Of a DNA stretch of 64,000 bases, positions 35,420-47,059 are shown piece by piece. Made by a program: the position numbers and the translations under genes. The number at the start of each line of letters is the position of its first letter. Position 1 is the first letter of the stretch. This stretch comes from Anthoceros angustus (Eukaryota; Streptophyta; Anthocerotopsida; Anthocerotales; Anthocerotaceae): the NCBI GenBank assembly GCA_010909165.1, contig MU008203.1, positions 372,001 through 436,000 on the forward strand. Reading direction: 5' to 3'. Under the pieces are notes generated by a model. That model searched no databases. It saw only the letters and a program-made list of their open reading frames with translations, and had not been told where the DNA came from.

Positions 35420-35655
35420 ACGCTCGTCCTTTCAGGATGTACAACGGATGCGTCTTCAAGGTGGGTCCGGACGGCGCGGAGCGCAGGTACCTTCAACAGG
35501 CGGAAACGGAGGTAGTAATAAAAGGGATGCATGAAGGACTAGGTGGTGGACATTATGCGGCGCAAGTCACCACCAAGAAAATCTTGGAGGCGGATATCGG
35601 GGTGGCATGGCACAACGGGCGCGATGCAATGGCGTCCGTGAGCATACAGTACTAA
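35420..35655 (+). pseudogene. Ty3/Gypsy pol fragment (H2C2 integrase zinc region)
   Basis: The frame contains ETEVVIKGMHEGLGGGHYA and KKILEADIGVAWH. This is the usual RT-to-integrase spacer of plant Gypsy elements, where H..GGGH..A..T..KIL precedes a zinc-binding Cys pair. The frame stops before the Cys pair. Only this fragment is recognisable. Confidence 0.55.
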
Positions 35656-36950
35656 TGAGCGTACGCATATGCATAGGCATGGGGGGGTGATGGGCATGCA
35701 CATACTCCACCCGCCATGAACGGCATAGCGGAAATCAAGTTTGAGGAGCCGGGCCGTGATCACGCCCGCTGAGTTATGGCTGCCACCATGGAGTCATGCG
35801 CCCATGTTGCCTGTGATCAACGACGCCGAGCTAAGGGGATAGTAATCCGCGAGAAGAGACGATTCTGTTTGCTTCAGTAGTGACAGCCATACAGCCCTCA
35901 AGTGGGCGGAATGTAGGCTTTGAGAGTGAGAAGGGATAGCGGTGAGAGGTTTTGATCCGCACCACGCCGATGTGTTGTGAGTTTGGCCTAACGAGTTTTG
36001 CACATCAGCAATCCCTTCTTCTTTTGTTCTCGGAGCCCACATTGCAACCGCCAACGCCGTGAGGCACGCGGAGCGCCAGCACCACAAGCAACGAGCTAAA
36101 GGGCCCACTGAGGCCGCATGGTGAGATAAGTAGATGGTGGACCGTGAGGAATATCGTGACTTTTCCTTGTCGCTTATGCTGATCATTCCATCGAAGTTGG
36201 CCGCCGGCGTAATCCAGAGCCCGCCACACCGGTATGTAAGATTGTGGGAGGAGGTGATTGATAAGTTGGCAGCTGGCGGATTGGACGAAGGGACCAATCG
36301 ACTTTGACACAATGTCGTACATAGTGTCACGCAGGGGCGGATTGATGCGTGATGGTGCTCCGCCGTTGGATCGAACGAGTACTCCCGGTGAAGCGAGAGC
36401 TCGTCTCAACACCCTCCAGGCGCAGGAGGCGGTGGACAATTTGAGTGGAACGAGTCCTATTCGCACCATAGCATTCAAGAAAAGGAGGTGAGGTCGAATG
36501 GAGTATGAACCGCACCAAGCAAGAATGACGTGTTCATGTCGGCACGCAAAGATGTCGCTGGCGATTTTGAAGAAAATTCGGGATGGGCCATTGATGAGAT
36601 GGTGCTACAAGTCTGAGTTCACCCGGAGATGGCTTTGAGGAAGATGAGCACGTCGGCCGGAGAGCCCTTACATGTTATCGTGATTGCAAGGATCAAATTT
36701 TGCAAGATGCCCGATCCTTGGCACGATGACAAAAAGGACTTTGAAAGGAGACGAAGAGGAACATCGTCGTGCAACCAAGCTGCCATCACATTTCTAGTGG
36801 ATGAAATGTTCAGAGTTTCCACCTCCTTTCCCTTTTCTTCTTCCTCGGGCGCTCTCTTGCCTCTCTCTCCTTCCCTCGCCGCCTTCCTTCCTCGGCGGCT
36901 GGCGATGCGGCTTCTCCTCTTGCGTTTTACGCTCGGCTCAGTCTCGCGTG
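35656..36950. other. Unassigned repeat debris
   Basis: About 1.3 kb after the Gypsy fragment may include decayed integrase, but I could not recognise catalytic residues. Short frames on both strands show no family features. Confidence 0.35.
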
Positions 36951-37400
36951 AGTTGGCTCTTCGAAGGAAGTTGGCGCGCCCAAAGCACTTTGCCCTCTTT
37001 GGATCGCCACAGGCTGACAACCCTAGATTGGTCATCATTCCAAAATCCTAATTCTACCTATCTATTTTCCTATTTTCCTACTATCCTAATTAATCGCTTC
37101 TAATTACTTATATATTTATTCCCTATTGGTGAGCATATATAGTGGATATATCCCCCATTCTAATTTCCTTTTGAGATTGTCGATGCCCTTACATGATGAT
37201 ACGCTTCCCTTCTCACTACGTAGTGGCGACCTACGGTGGTAGTCTCTACCAACCTTTCGGTGCCTCACCGCCTCGCGGGGTCGTTTGACCCGTTCTTCTT
37301 CTGGGATATCCTTTTCTTCCTAACAATATCCTACAACTCCGGCTTCAAGATTCTCGGAAAATTTCTTGGCATGCTCCTCTTCAATCGTTCTTAGCCAAAA
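36950..37400 (-). repeat. LTR family B, copy 2 (minus)
   Basis: The reverse complement carries the family B core: TAATTAG, the ACCAATAGGGAATAAATATATA reversed block (37105-37130), GGTAGAGACTACCACCG reversed (37225-37245), and the C-terminal part of the 167-residue ORF. It ends at the single N at 37401. Confidence 0.7.
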
Positions 37401-37401
37401 N

Positions 37402-38220
37402 AGACTACGGAAAGACTGGAGGTTCTCACGGTGCAAACTCATAACCCCAAGGAAGAACTTGTTGGTTGTAGGGCACTCCTGTGCGCCAGCTGTAAGGGCG
37501 AGCTAGGGCTGTGAGCTTGAAGTAAGGTTAGATTAGGAGGATGAGGAGTTGAGTTGAGGTGAGTGTTGAGGAGAATGTGGAGCTGAATGTTGAGTAGAGG
37601 AGTAGGTAGAGATTAGGAGTAAGAAGAAGGCCCAAGTCGAGCCTAAGGGAGGGGTCCCAACCGCACCAAACCGAGACCGGAAGCCGGGCTAAGGTCTCAA
37701 AATCACGGGTGGAGAAGTCGCTACCGTAGGGGGTCCCTATGTGCGAGACGTGGACCTATCACAGGGCGGGACCCACGATCGAGGATGTCGTAGGTCCGTG
37801 AGTGGTGATTCACGAGCAAAGGGAGTGGCGTGGCCGCCGAGTTGGTGGTTGAGGTGCCAATTGTGGGAAGGCGGGAAAGGAATAGTGGACGATCACGGGT
37901 GGTGAAGTCGCTGCAACGAGGGGTCCCTACGCGTAGCCACCGACCACCGCTGTGGGGTGGACCTAGTCGAGGGGTGTCGTTGTAGGTCTAGAAGCGGTGA
38001 TTGACGAGCAAAGATGGTGAGGCGTGGTCTGGAGTGAGTTGAAGTTGCTCCACTGTGAGGGAGCTTGGGGTGGGAAGAGGCGGTGGTTTGTGCCTTGGAT
38101 GTTGGTGACCGACAAACAAGAGTCTCATGGGACGAAACCTATTGAATAGCGGATAAGTGTGGCCACTAGAGGGTGAATCTGAAGCCCCGGGTTTTCCCAC
38201 ACCTGTGGGTCATAGAGTAT
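37402..38220 (+). repeat. Family C, partial copy 3
   Basis: Begins GACTACGGAAAGACTGGAGGTTCTCAC, matching the segment leading into family C at 26335. It carries two internal copies of ATCACGGGTGG..GAAGTCGCT..GGGGTCCCTA (37705 and 37890). It ends with AGTCTCATGGGACGAAACC and CCCCGGGTTTTCCCAC as in copies 1 and 2. Confidence 0.7.
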
Positions 38221-41150
38221 TCTGCCTCACCGCAAGGCAGCAAGGCCGCAGTGGAAGCGTAAGGCGAGGTAAGCCATGCAGTCCCCGTTATGGCGAAGAG
38301 TCGAGCCATTTCCGACGAGAGAAGCAAGGCGAGGTCATTCTTCCAAACAACTTCACACGACAGATACTGCTCGGCCACCCGCTCTCTCGCATTGTCTTTT
38401 GATCGCGTGCACCCTTCCAGTTCGACTTGGCGAGTGAAGCAACCGACACCGCGGCCGAGGAGCGGAGATTGGAGCCTCACACCAACAAATGAAGGAGGAA
38501 GATGGGACCCAAGAAAGCGCGGAGGCGGAGCCATGGCGCTTGGTGGAGCGCAACATCGCTACCAAGCGCCACCCGACTTCGGCCGTGGCCGGAGGAGGCG
38601 GAGATGGTGGAGGAGTGGCACTGACATTTTCCAGTGTCTGACCTTCGACAACACCCTAGTCCGAGTACCGAAGATGTTGGCGCGCCAACAAGGAGGTCCG
38701 ATCCAAGAACTCATGGAGGACCTTTAGGAGGTGGACTGGAGGTCCCGAGGGCGGCACAACCGCCGGAGGAAGTAGGAGGAGTTTAACCCAAGGTGAAGGG
38801 GAAGGTGGAAGCGCCGTGGCGGCCTTTGCATATCAGAACGCAGCGTCCTCCAACGGATGGTCGATGCCCGACCTCGAGGAGGGTACGCTCGGGCGAAGAT
38901 TATCGCCCATCGAATATGCTCACCAAGTGGACCACCTTGGGATAACCGCCAGTGTTCCTCCACGACCATGCGGGGAAACGCTACGATCGGGCGTGATAAT
39001 CTTCGCATCAATCGTGAAGCTCGCAAGCCGAGGTGCGAGAAGCCACCTCCGCCGGCGTTATCGCTTTTGATTCATGTGGCACGCCAACCTCCAAGGAGGG
39101 TGAAGAACGAGCACCTGAAAGGGCTGCCCACCGGGAGGCGAGGGAAGAGCGCAGGAGGCGGAGGCCCGCCCCGGAGTAAGAGGGTCCGGGAGGAGGACGA
39201 CTGGGAGGGAATTCTGCATCTACGCCTGAGCGGACCCCCGCCACCGAGGGAAGTGTGGGAGGACATCCCCGCTTCCTCCTCCTGGTGCCCCCACCGGAGC
39301 ATGCAGGAAGGAGCAACAGATGTGAGTTGGCGGTTCCAGCTACGCAGCGCCAGCCCAACAACAACGATACCGAGCTCCGGCTGACTGGAACCAAGAGGCG
39401 GAAGACGGCGCCACCAACAAGACCTGTGATAACGCCTGTTTCCTGCTCGCCAACGGAGTGGCAAGAAGCGGAGGAGGCAGTACGAAGGGCGGAGAGGGAC
39501 GCTGCCCAAGGAGCGGGAGGCCACTGGCAGCAGCCTCACCCGGAGCCTGTCCTGTCTCCGACCGGGAGAGGAAAAAGGGCCAGCTCCCGGACCCCTTCAC
39601 CACCTCCGAGCCCCAGGAGGAAAAGGGCGGAGAAGGAGTTAGCGGCCAAGAGGGCCAAGGAAGGTGAGGCTCGGACTCAAAGACTAGACCTAAGGGTCCC
39701 GATTAGGTCCGAGAGCCCACCGACTCGCCCGGACTGCAGATGATGTCCTTGACGGACAGAGATGCCCGCCACTGACTTTCTCGGCATCTCCGCGGCCGTG
39801 GAAGAAACGAAAGTTTTAGCTACCGTCATGGACGGATGTTTGGGGCCTCTCGACAGGGAGAAGACCCAAGAAGTAGAGGCCACCCGGAGGAGGATGGTGG
39901 AACTTCAAGGTGTGGAGGCGCAGAGGCGGGTATATGGAGTCCTCGCCCAAATCGAGGAGGGAAAACGCCGAGGCGGAGCGAGTCCGGACGGTCCGAAGAC
40001 GACTAAGATCCTTCACCGTCAATCAAGCGCAGGAGGCCCAAGCACGGCCGAAGGACCTGCAAACGGAGGCGTGAAAGGAGGCGGAGGAGGGTCGAGGCGC
40101 GGAGAACGCCGACCGCCGAGGCGGCTCGGCTAGACCAACACCAAGCCGTGAGGCTCGGTGAAAGCGCGGGAGGCGGGCCGCGAGGTCGGCCAGGATCACT
40201 GCAAGCGTGATCGGGCCGGTGGAGAAGCGGGGGTAACTAACTGAGGCGAACAGTGGCGGTGAACAGCAGGCGAGCGAAGAAGAGATGGAGGCCCGGCCGA
40301 GAAATAGGGGACCTCAGGTGCGGTGCGAGGAGCGGAGGAGGCGGGGGGAGGCGGCACAAGGACACCACAGTTGCAACTCAAGGCAGCGTCGGAAACGCGG
40401 GTTCTCAGGAGAATCCAAGACTTGAGCGGGAGATTGAGCGCCTCCGGCTTCACCTAAAGAGGAGAATGAGGCGATCTAAGGAGTTGGACGCCAGTGAAGA
40501 AGGAGGCGGAGGAAGCCGAGTCAGGCGGAGATCAAGCCCTTTGGAGAAGAAGTGGCGGACCTCCCGGGTAAGGATGAGCGGAGGGCAGGCGGAGGAGGCA
40601 GCTTGTCCGTTGGGAAGCAGAGGAGCTCGGCTCCATGGCGGCAAGTTGGTGGAGCTGCAGCGAAGGAGGAGGAGCACGTCGGCGGCGGCAAAGGCTGCAG
40701 GAGGTGTCGGAGGCCGCCTTGGCGGCATCAAAGTCTGCCCGGCTTCAATTGGCAAGCGTGGCGGCGGGGCGGTGAGGCGGACAACACGCCCAGCCAGCAC
40801 CTCAGGAGGAGATGCAGGGTGCTCCGGGCCCATGTGGAGGAGGCAATTCAACAAGTCGACTCCGACTTTGCCTACTACCAGGAGCTTCTCAAGGCACCGG
40901 AGGTGTCGCGCCACCCCTCGGCAAGTGGGACGGGGTTCGGATGGGTCGGAAGGAGGTGAGGAGGAAGGTCCCGGGGCAGCCAGGGACCTTAGGGCCATGT
41001 TTCGGCAGCAGGGCGAGGGAGGCTGGAGGCGGGGCGCAGAAGGTCACTGCGAGGTAAGCACTCTGCACCCTCGGAAGGAAGGGAGGAGGGCCACAGGGAG
41101 GCCGTGAAGGCGCATCCAGGGCAGGGAACCGAGGGCTCGGTGGGTGAGCC
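38220..41150 (+). mobile_element. Internal region of family A element 2 (gag-like, decayed)
   Basis: Very GC- and purine-rich. It contains Arg/Glu/Gly-rich open stretches, the longest at 40253-41107 and 39255-39743, that look like low-complexity by-products. It is the inverted counterpart of 32.8-35.3 kb. A region near 39.0-39.3 kb (PPRSKRVREEDDW, GPPPPREVWEDIP) may be the original capsid-like coding part. No protease or RT is visible. Confidence 0.5.
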
Positions 41151-42381
41151 GTGATAAGAGCCCGAGGGGCAGTGCTCGAGTCCGGACTTTGTCAGGACTC
41201 TGAAGAAAGGACCCGAGGTCCGCCCCCAGAAAGTCTGGACTCGGAGGTCCGGACTCTAGTGACGGACCCCACAGGGTGCTCGAGGGGGCCCAAGATCGGA
41301 CCTAAAGGCGAGTCCGGACCCAGGTTCGGACTCCGGAGAAGGCCAGGACTCAGGTCCGGACCCGAGAAGAGGCCGGACCTAGAGGTCGGACTCGTCGAGG
41401 GACCCGAGGACCGGACTCGGGGAGGGAGGGAGCCACCAATCACCAGCCCGACAGGCCTTCTCTTGGAGGCCCGTACAAGGCCCGCCAGAGATAGAGAGGA
41501 TGGGAGGAGGATTTAGTGGTGCGGTTGTCGGCCGCCAGGTGTAGCTGAGAACCTCGGGGAGGTAGCGCCCGCCCGCGGATCATCCGATTGGGTGCGCCGA
41601 TTGTCGGGGCCTTGGGCCGCCAGCCAAGGCGGAATCGAGGCAACCATCCACCACCGTGAATAGGTGGAATAGGGAAATAGTAGGCGGCCGATTAGGGCGC
41701 CGAGGCCATCGGCTCGATAGGGGGTGTAATAAAGGCCGACCTTGCGTAGTATAAGAGGGCGAAAGCTCTAAGTAAAGTATCTTTCTCTTGGTGTTGATGC
41801 GTCTTCTTCGCAGGCCCTTTGTGCCTTCTTGCTAGCGTGAGTTCGAAGTCCGGCCGGGCTGGAGGCGATCAAGGTCCCGTGTGGATCCTAACGTGTGGTG
41901 GTGTGTGGGGATTTAACGACGGGGACCCTTGCTCGCCCGTAGCAAATAACCGACGCTGGGCGAACGTGAGCCGAGGAACCCGGAGGGCGGTAGAGTCGGC
42001 AGAGGCCCGGTGAACAACGGAGGAGGTCCGAACCACGCAGCCCACCCATTTTTTTCCAAAGGACGATGAGTGTCGCGAGAGATGTGGAGATTTTAGCGTG
42101 AGTGATTTTAGATGAGTGTAACGAGAGTGGTAAGAGGGACGGACTAGAAGTACGAGGGACGGACTAGAATGCTACGGACGCGAACGAGTCCTTGAATGTT
42201 TGGCCTCACCAAGCCTGTTCGGTGGACATCACGAGTAGATAGTAGCGGAAACGATAAACGTATGTGTTTGAGTCCGAACGGCCGAAACGATTGAACGGCA
42301 AACGGAGCCCATCATTCTCCGGAGCGGACTTTACTACAACGACACGGATTGTGCGCGCGGGCCGCGGAAAATCGCGCCACA
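41150..42381 (+). repeat. LTR family A, copy 2 (plus)
   Basis: The U3 has a dozen GTCCGGAC-type motifs (41170-41420), then CGCGGATCATCCGATTGGG (41574). AATAAAG near 41719 and TATA GTAGTATAAGAGGGC near 41746 follow. R-U5 contains CTTGCTAGCGTGAG, ending CGACACGGATTGTGCGCG and ATCGCGCCACA at 42381. Similar blocks in the same order occur at 55.57-56.44 kb and, inverted, at 31.5-32.8 kb. Confidence 0.8.
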
Positions 42382-42428
42382 AAAGCTATCTATGAACAAT
42401 GCCCGAAATGTAAGAAGAAAAGGCCGAG

Positions 42429-43140
42429 ATGGCACTCAAGCCTTACCGACAAGCTGTTGGTTGTTTAATCTATCTATCAGGTTGGACTAGATTAGACATC
42501 ACACGTGCAGTTAGTAATGTAAGTCAATTTTTAGAGAACCCTAGCTTGCCACATTGGGCTGTAGTGAAGAGAATTTTTAGGTACCTCAAAGGAACAGCAC
42601 GCAAAGGTTTACGTTTTTCTAAGCAACCAGATGGTTTGCAGCTAATGTCCTTTTGTGATGCCGACTGGGCTGGTGACCCAGACACTAGACGTAGTATTGC
42701 AGCCTACTGTACATTTTTAGGTGGATCAGTTATCTCTTGGTCAAGTAAAAAGCTCACTACTATTTGTCTTTCCTCTACGGAAGCAGAATATGGTGCCATG
42801 ACACAAGCTGCTAGAGAGGTTATTTGGATTAGATCTTTCTTAAGTGGACTTAAGCAGCTTCATGAAGGACCAACTCAACTTTGGTGCGACAACCAGTCGG
42901 CCATTGCTTTATCGAAGAATCCAGTTTTTCATGCTAGAAGTAAGCATATCGAGATTGCTCATCATTTTATAAGACAAGCAGAGTAAAGAGGTAATAGTGG
43001 ACTATGTTGCCACTTCAAAAATGTGGCTGACCTTTTGACAAAGTCTTTGCCAAAGTTGGTACATGAGAAACATACTTTGGCAGCTTGGCTACAATTTATA
43101 CCTGCTGTGAGCAAAGCAGGAATAGCTCATTAGTTGATTT
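42429..43140 (+). pseudogene. Copia RT-end and RNase H fragment
   Basis: Open from 42429 to 42986. It shows YRQAVGCLIYLSGWTRLDI, FLENPSLPHWAVVKRI, the RNase H motifs CDADWAGD and SSTEAEY, and WCDNQSAIALS. A stop and frameshift follow at 42984, after which NVADLLTKSLPKLVHEKH continues in another frame to about 43132. The AT-rich codon use differs from the minus-strand Copia element, so this is a different and older lineage. Its 5' part is cut by the family A LTR. Confidence 0.8.
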
Positions 43141-43299
43141 CCTCTTTCATCTGGCTTGGTGATTGGATGAAGCCTTATTGTGTTATGTGATCACACTTGG
43201 AACTCTTTTCCGCTTATATCGGTGGGAGTACACTTTCTATTATGAAGTCAATTTTCAAGATATTTTCAAGCTTATCAATTAACTCCTAATTGCAACTAA

Positions 43300-43545
43300 G
43301 TGGGAGTAATGGAATATAGCTTATTTTGGAATAGATATGTGTTAAAACATAATGGTGATTTCAGTTACACTTAAATTAGGTTTAGTTTTATTATTCGTTA
43401 ATTAATGACCGTCAATAACCGTTTTTGTATAAGACCCTTTCTTTGTGTGTAATTTGTATCATCTTTCGATTCCAACTTGCTCTTGTCCCTCTTGCTTACC
43501 TCTTGCACGATCTTCACACATGCGATCCTAGGCTACCAACTTCTT
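43300..43545 (+). repeat. Possible 3' LTR of the Copia fragment
   Basis: A purine tract AAGTGGGAG (about 43299-43310) is followed by AT-rich sequence with TTTTTGTATAAGACCC near 43424. The layout fits a Copia 3' LTR. A second candidate tract, GGTGGGAGTA, lies at 43221. No partner LTR is present to confirm it. Confidence 0.4.
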
Positions 43546-43551
43546 TAGAGG

Positions 43552-44193
43552 TGGAGGCCCAAATGATGCAAGTCCAATTGCACGTGAAGGTTGGTGGTTG
43601 CCATTACGGTGACTAGCTTGGGTATCACCCCCGATGGATGCTCTCTTCGAAGTGCGTCCTCGTCAATGTTGACCAATACTAATCCCGTAGGTATGTCTTT
43701 GTACCCTATGGTGCGGCCCATCTCGGCTCACCCACGTCGGCGGCTCGTGCATCTCCACATCGGCCCACATCGTCGCTATGGATCCGGACGGAAATGATTT
43801 CAAGCGCACGACTTTCGTTGTGGTCGACCTACCGCAGGACGGAAATGGTTTGTTTCAAGGCGCAGACTTTTCGTTGGAGTGGTAGTAGCTACTACTACCT
43901 ATATACTAGCTACGCGTTATACTTATAGGACTACTTGTCCTTGGCCTTTGGCCAATGCCTCATGAGCAAGCTAGAATGTCTCGATAAAAACTATAATAAT
44001 AATATTACACGCACCATGACCCAAGGACAACAAATGCTCATTGATGGTTTAGCGAATGGCGGCCTTCCTTTTCCTTTTCCCTCACCCCGGTGCATGCAAG
44101 TGAGAACATCACTTTCATTTCCATCAAAATTTCTTTCATTTGTTTACAACTGTGTTTCAATTGTCCAACTAATCAAATTGATCGAATCCAAGC
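43552..44193 (+). repeat. Direct repeat D, copy 1
   Basis: About 640 bp, starting AGGTGGAGGCCCAAATGATG and ending TTGATCGAATCCAAG, repeated at 44803-45425. It contains the palindrome GTAGTAGCTACTAC and the hairpin-like CCTTGGCCTTTGGCCAA. Confidence 0.9.
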
Positions 44194-44802
44194 CATACTC
44201 CCTATAGTCACAATTGATATGATTCGGTCATGGAAGTAGTCCTTTCTACCGCTTTCTCTTGCGACCGGAATTGCTCGTCTGAGTCAGTCTTGGGGTTGGT
44301 TACCGTTCTTTTCGTTTGGTGTGCGGTGGGATGGGATCTGTTGTTCAAAAACTTCGACGGTGCAATAGTCCTTCCTCCGAGATGTGGAGGTGTCACGAAT
44401 GGAACATAGTGGCCAAGTTCTTGTCTTGAACCGCTATCAACCCACGAACCCTCTCAATGCCGGTGCGTCGAGGCGCAATCGTTTTACTGAGCCGGCTCAT
44501 ATCTTGACTAGGGTTGCGTGAAGCTCTACCAAGTCGATTGCGTATCTATCTTTATCTTTAAGCACTTCGTCCGGCACAATGTTGGAAACCGTGAAGTCGT
44601 TAGGATCAAAATGTGCATTGTACCCCAACACTGTTGACCATCGCGACCGACTTCAAACACCATTACATTCTGCGCGATGCTGGTCCTAGCACGTTCACCG
44701 TCGACACGAACACGCGCAATGTCGGGTAAGGCCAGGGACCGGTCGGACCCTCACCGTTGCCATAGCTCCGCCGTTTTGCTCGGGCGGTACTCCACGTTGG
44801 GG
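44194..44802. other. Spacer between D repeats
   Basis: About 610 bp between the two direct repeats. The size and layout resemble a small LTR element (TRIM-like), but TG..CA ends, a primer-binding site and a purine tract were not found. No coding region is recognised. Confidence 0.35.
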
Positions 44803-45425
44803 AGGTGGAGGCCCAAATGATGCAAGTCAATTGCGTGAAGGTTGGTGGTTGCCATCACGTTGACTAGCTTGGGTATCACCCCGATGGATGCTCTCTTGAA
44901 GTCGTCCTCGTCAATGTTGACCAATACTAATCCGTAGGTGTGTCTTTGTACCCTAGTGCGGCCCATCTCGCTCCGGCGGCCACGCGGCTCGTGCATCTCC
45001 ACATCGGCCCCGACATCGTGCTATGGATCCGGACGGAAATGATTTCAAGTCACGACTTTCGTTGTGGTGGTACCGACCTACGCAGACGGAAATGGTTTGT
45101 TTCAAGGCGCGACTTTTCGTTGGAGTGGTAGTAGCTACTACTACCTATATACTAGCTCTTGCGTTATACTTATAGGACTACTTGTCCTTGGCCTTTGGCC
45201 AATGCTGTGACAAGCTAGAATGTCTCGATAAAAACTATAATAATATTACACGCACCATGACCCAAGGACAACAAATGCTCATTGATGGTTTAGCGAATGT
45301 GCCTTCCTTCCTTTTCCCTCACCCTCGGTGCATGCAAGTGAGAACATCACTTTCATTTCCATCAACATTTCTTTCATTTGTTTACAACTGTGAATTGTCC
45401 AACTAATCAAATTGATCGAATCCAA
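44803..45425 (+). repeat. Direct repeat D, copy 2
   Basis: Second copy, abutting LTR family B copy 3 exactly at its end (AATCCAAG). It is shorter than copy 1 through many 1-6 nt deletions. On the minus strand it has an open frame (45002-44751) that is broken in copy 1; the product is not recognised. Confidence 0.9.
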
Positions 45426-45857
45426 GTGTGGAATGTAAAAGTTTGGGCAACCAGCCCAAAAGAGCTGGAGGAAGGACGAATTTGATTTTTTTTGGCTAAA
45501 ATCGATTGAAGGGGATCATGCCGGGAATTTTCTGAATTCTTTGAAGCTGGAGTTGGAGGGTAGTGGTGGGGAAGCAAGGAGGATATCCCAGGGAAAAGAA
45601 ACGGGTCAAAATGACCCCTAGATGAGACAGGAAGGCAGCCCGAAAGGCGGTGGTGTGAGACCTCGCCAGTAGGCTGCCACACCATGCCTAGGTTCGGAAG
45701 AAGCACTACCACGGTGGTGGCGGAGTACTGAGGGGGTAGGCCGACGAGATCTCGGCCGAAGGGAATTAGAATAGGGGAATATCCACTATATATGCCCACC
45801 AATAGGGAATAAATATATAGAGTAATTAGAAAGCGATTAATTAGGGATCTTGTTGTG
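45424..45857 (+). repeat. LTR family B, copy 3 (truncated)
   Basis: Runs from the broken end of the 167-residue ORF through ACCAATAGGGAATAAATATATAG to TTAATTAGGGAT and stops abruptly where the PPR pseudogene begins. From 45610 on it is nearly identical to copy 4 at 48905. Confidence 0.85.
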
Positions 45858-45889
45858 CAGGCAAGGAGCCGTGGCCCTCCCTTCTTGCT

Positions 45890-47040
45890 GTGCATATGAT
45901 TCTAAGTGATCACACTTTTCTCAATGAGTCCATAAAATTTTTCTAAGTGTCCCACACACTTTGCGTACATGTTTACCAAGCTGCCACCCACCACCATATC
46001 AGCCTGAAGTCCCTGCTCTTCAATCTTTGCATGAAGTTGTTTCCCATGTATAAAGCTGACACACACCCCATAGCACATGCCTGAAAGAGGCACACAAAGG
46101 TCACAGAATCGGGAACAGCAATGCCTCCTTCCAGCATTTTAGTGTAAAGAAAAAGGGCTTCCTGGCACAAGCCCTCGTGCTGTAAAATATCCTGCAATCA
46201 GGGAATTCCAAGTTGCCACACTTTTGCCACAAAGACTGTCAAATACCCTCTGTGCATCCTTCAACTGCCCACACCTTGTATACATGTTTACCAGGCTGCC
46301 ACTAACAGCTACATCAGTATCTATCTTCAATCTGTGCATGAAGCTGTTTCCCCTTCCGTATGGCTGTGGCACCCGCTGTTGCACAGGCCTGCAGGAGGCA
46401 AACATAAGTCACAGCAGTCGCAAGTATAACCTCTTTCGACATAGTACTGTGAAGGGCTTCCAGGCCCAAACCCTCTTGCTGTGCATACCCTGTGATCATG
46501 GCAGTCCAAGTCACGACATTTTTTCGTGAAGTCTGTTAAACACCCACTGCGCATCATTTAGGCTCTCACATAACGTACATGTTGACCAAGCTGCCACCCA
46601 AAACAACGTCAGCTCTGAGTCCACGGTCCACAAGTTGCACGTGTCGCTGCCTTCCCTTCTGTAACCCTGAGACACCCAGACTTGAACATGCTTGCAACAT
46701 GCAGATAAATGTTACTGCGTTAGGAGCAACTTCACCTTCTTCTTGCATAGCCTCATAACGGCGGAGGGCTTCCTGACCCATTTTTCCTCCTGAGCATATC
46801 CAGCAATCATCGCATTCCAGGATACCACATCCTTGATAGGGAAATTGTTCAAAACACGTTGCGCATCCTTAATGTTCCCGCACTTCGAGTGCATGTCCAG
46901 TAAACTATTGAAATTGAACCCGGGTGCGAGGCCAAATGGATACACATTTATAAGAACGCCGTTTATTAAGCATCCTTCGCTCACATCGGTACTTAGATGG
47001 GGTGAGTGGATGCTCTTGGTTACTTGCACCAAGGCACACC
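45890..47040 (-). pseudogene. PPR protein pseudogene (PLS-type repeats)
   Basis: At least four consecutive pentatricopeptide repeat blocks are readable on the minus strand, but in changing frames. They are 47032-46712 ([34 protein letters not shown]), 46781-46566 ([27 protein letters not shown]), 46514-46314 (WTAMITGYAQQEGLG), 46405-46139 (NMYTRCGQLKDAQRVFD) and 46093-45902 (KQLHAKIEEQGLQADMVVGG). At least four frame changes break it, and no start, organelle-targeting peptide or DYW/E domain is present. Intact relatives are organelle RNA-editing or processing factors. The 3' side is cut by LTR family B copy 3. Confidence 0.85.
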
Positions 47041-47059
47041 AGTGTACAAGTTGTTAACT

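Noticed and set aside
40253-41107. 284-codon plus-strand frame in the purine-rich region
   Set aside because: Arg/Gly/Glu low-complexity, with equally long frames overlapping on both strands and no start context or domain. It is treated as composition effect within family A internal debris.
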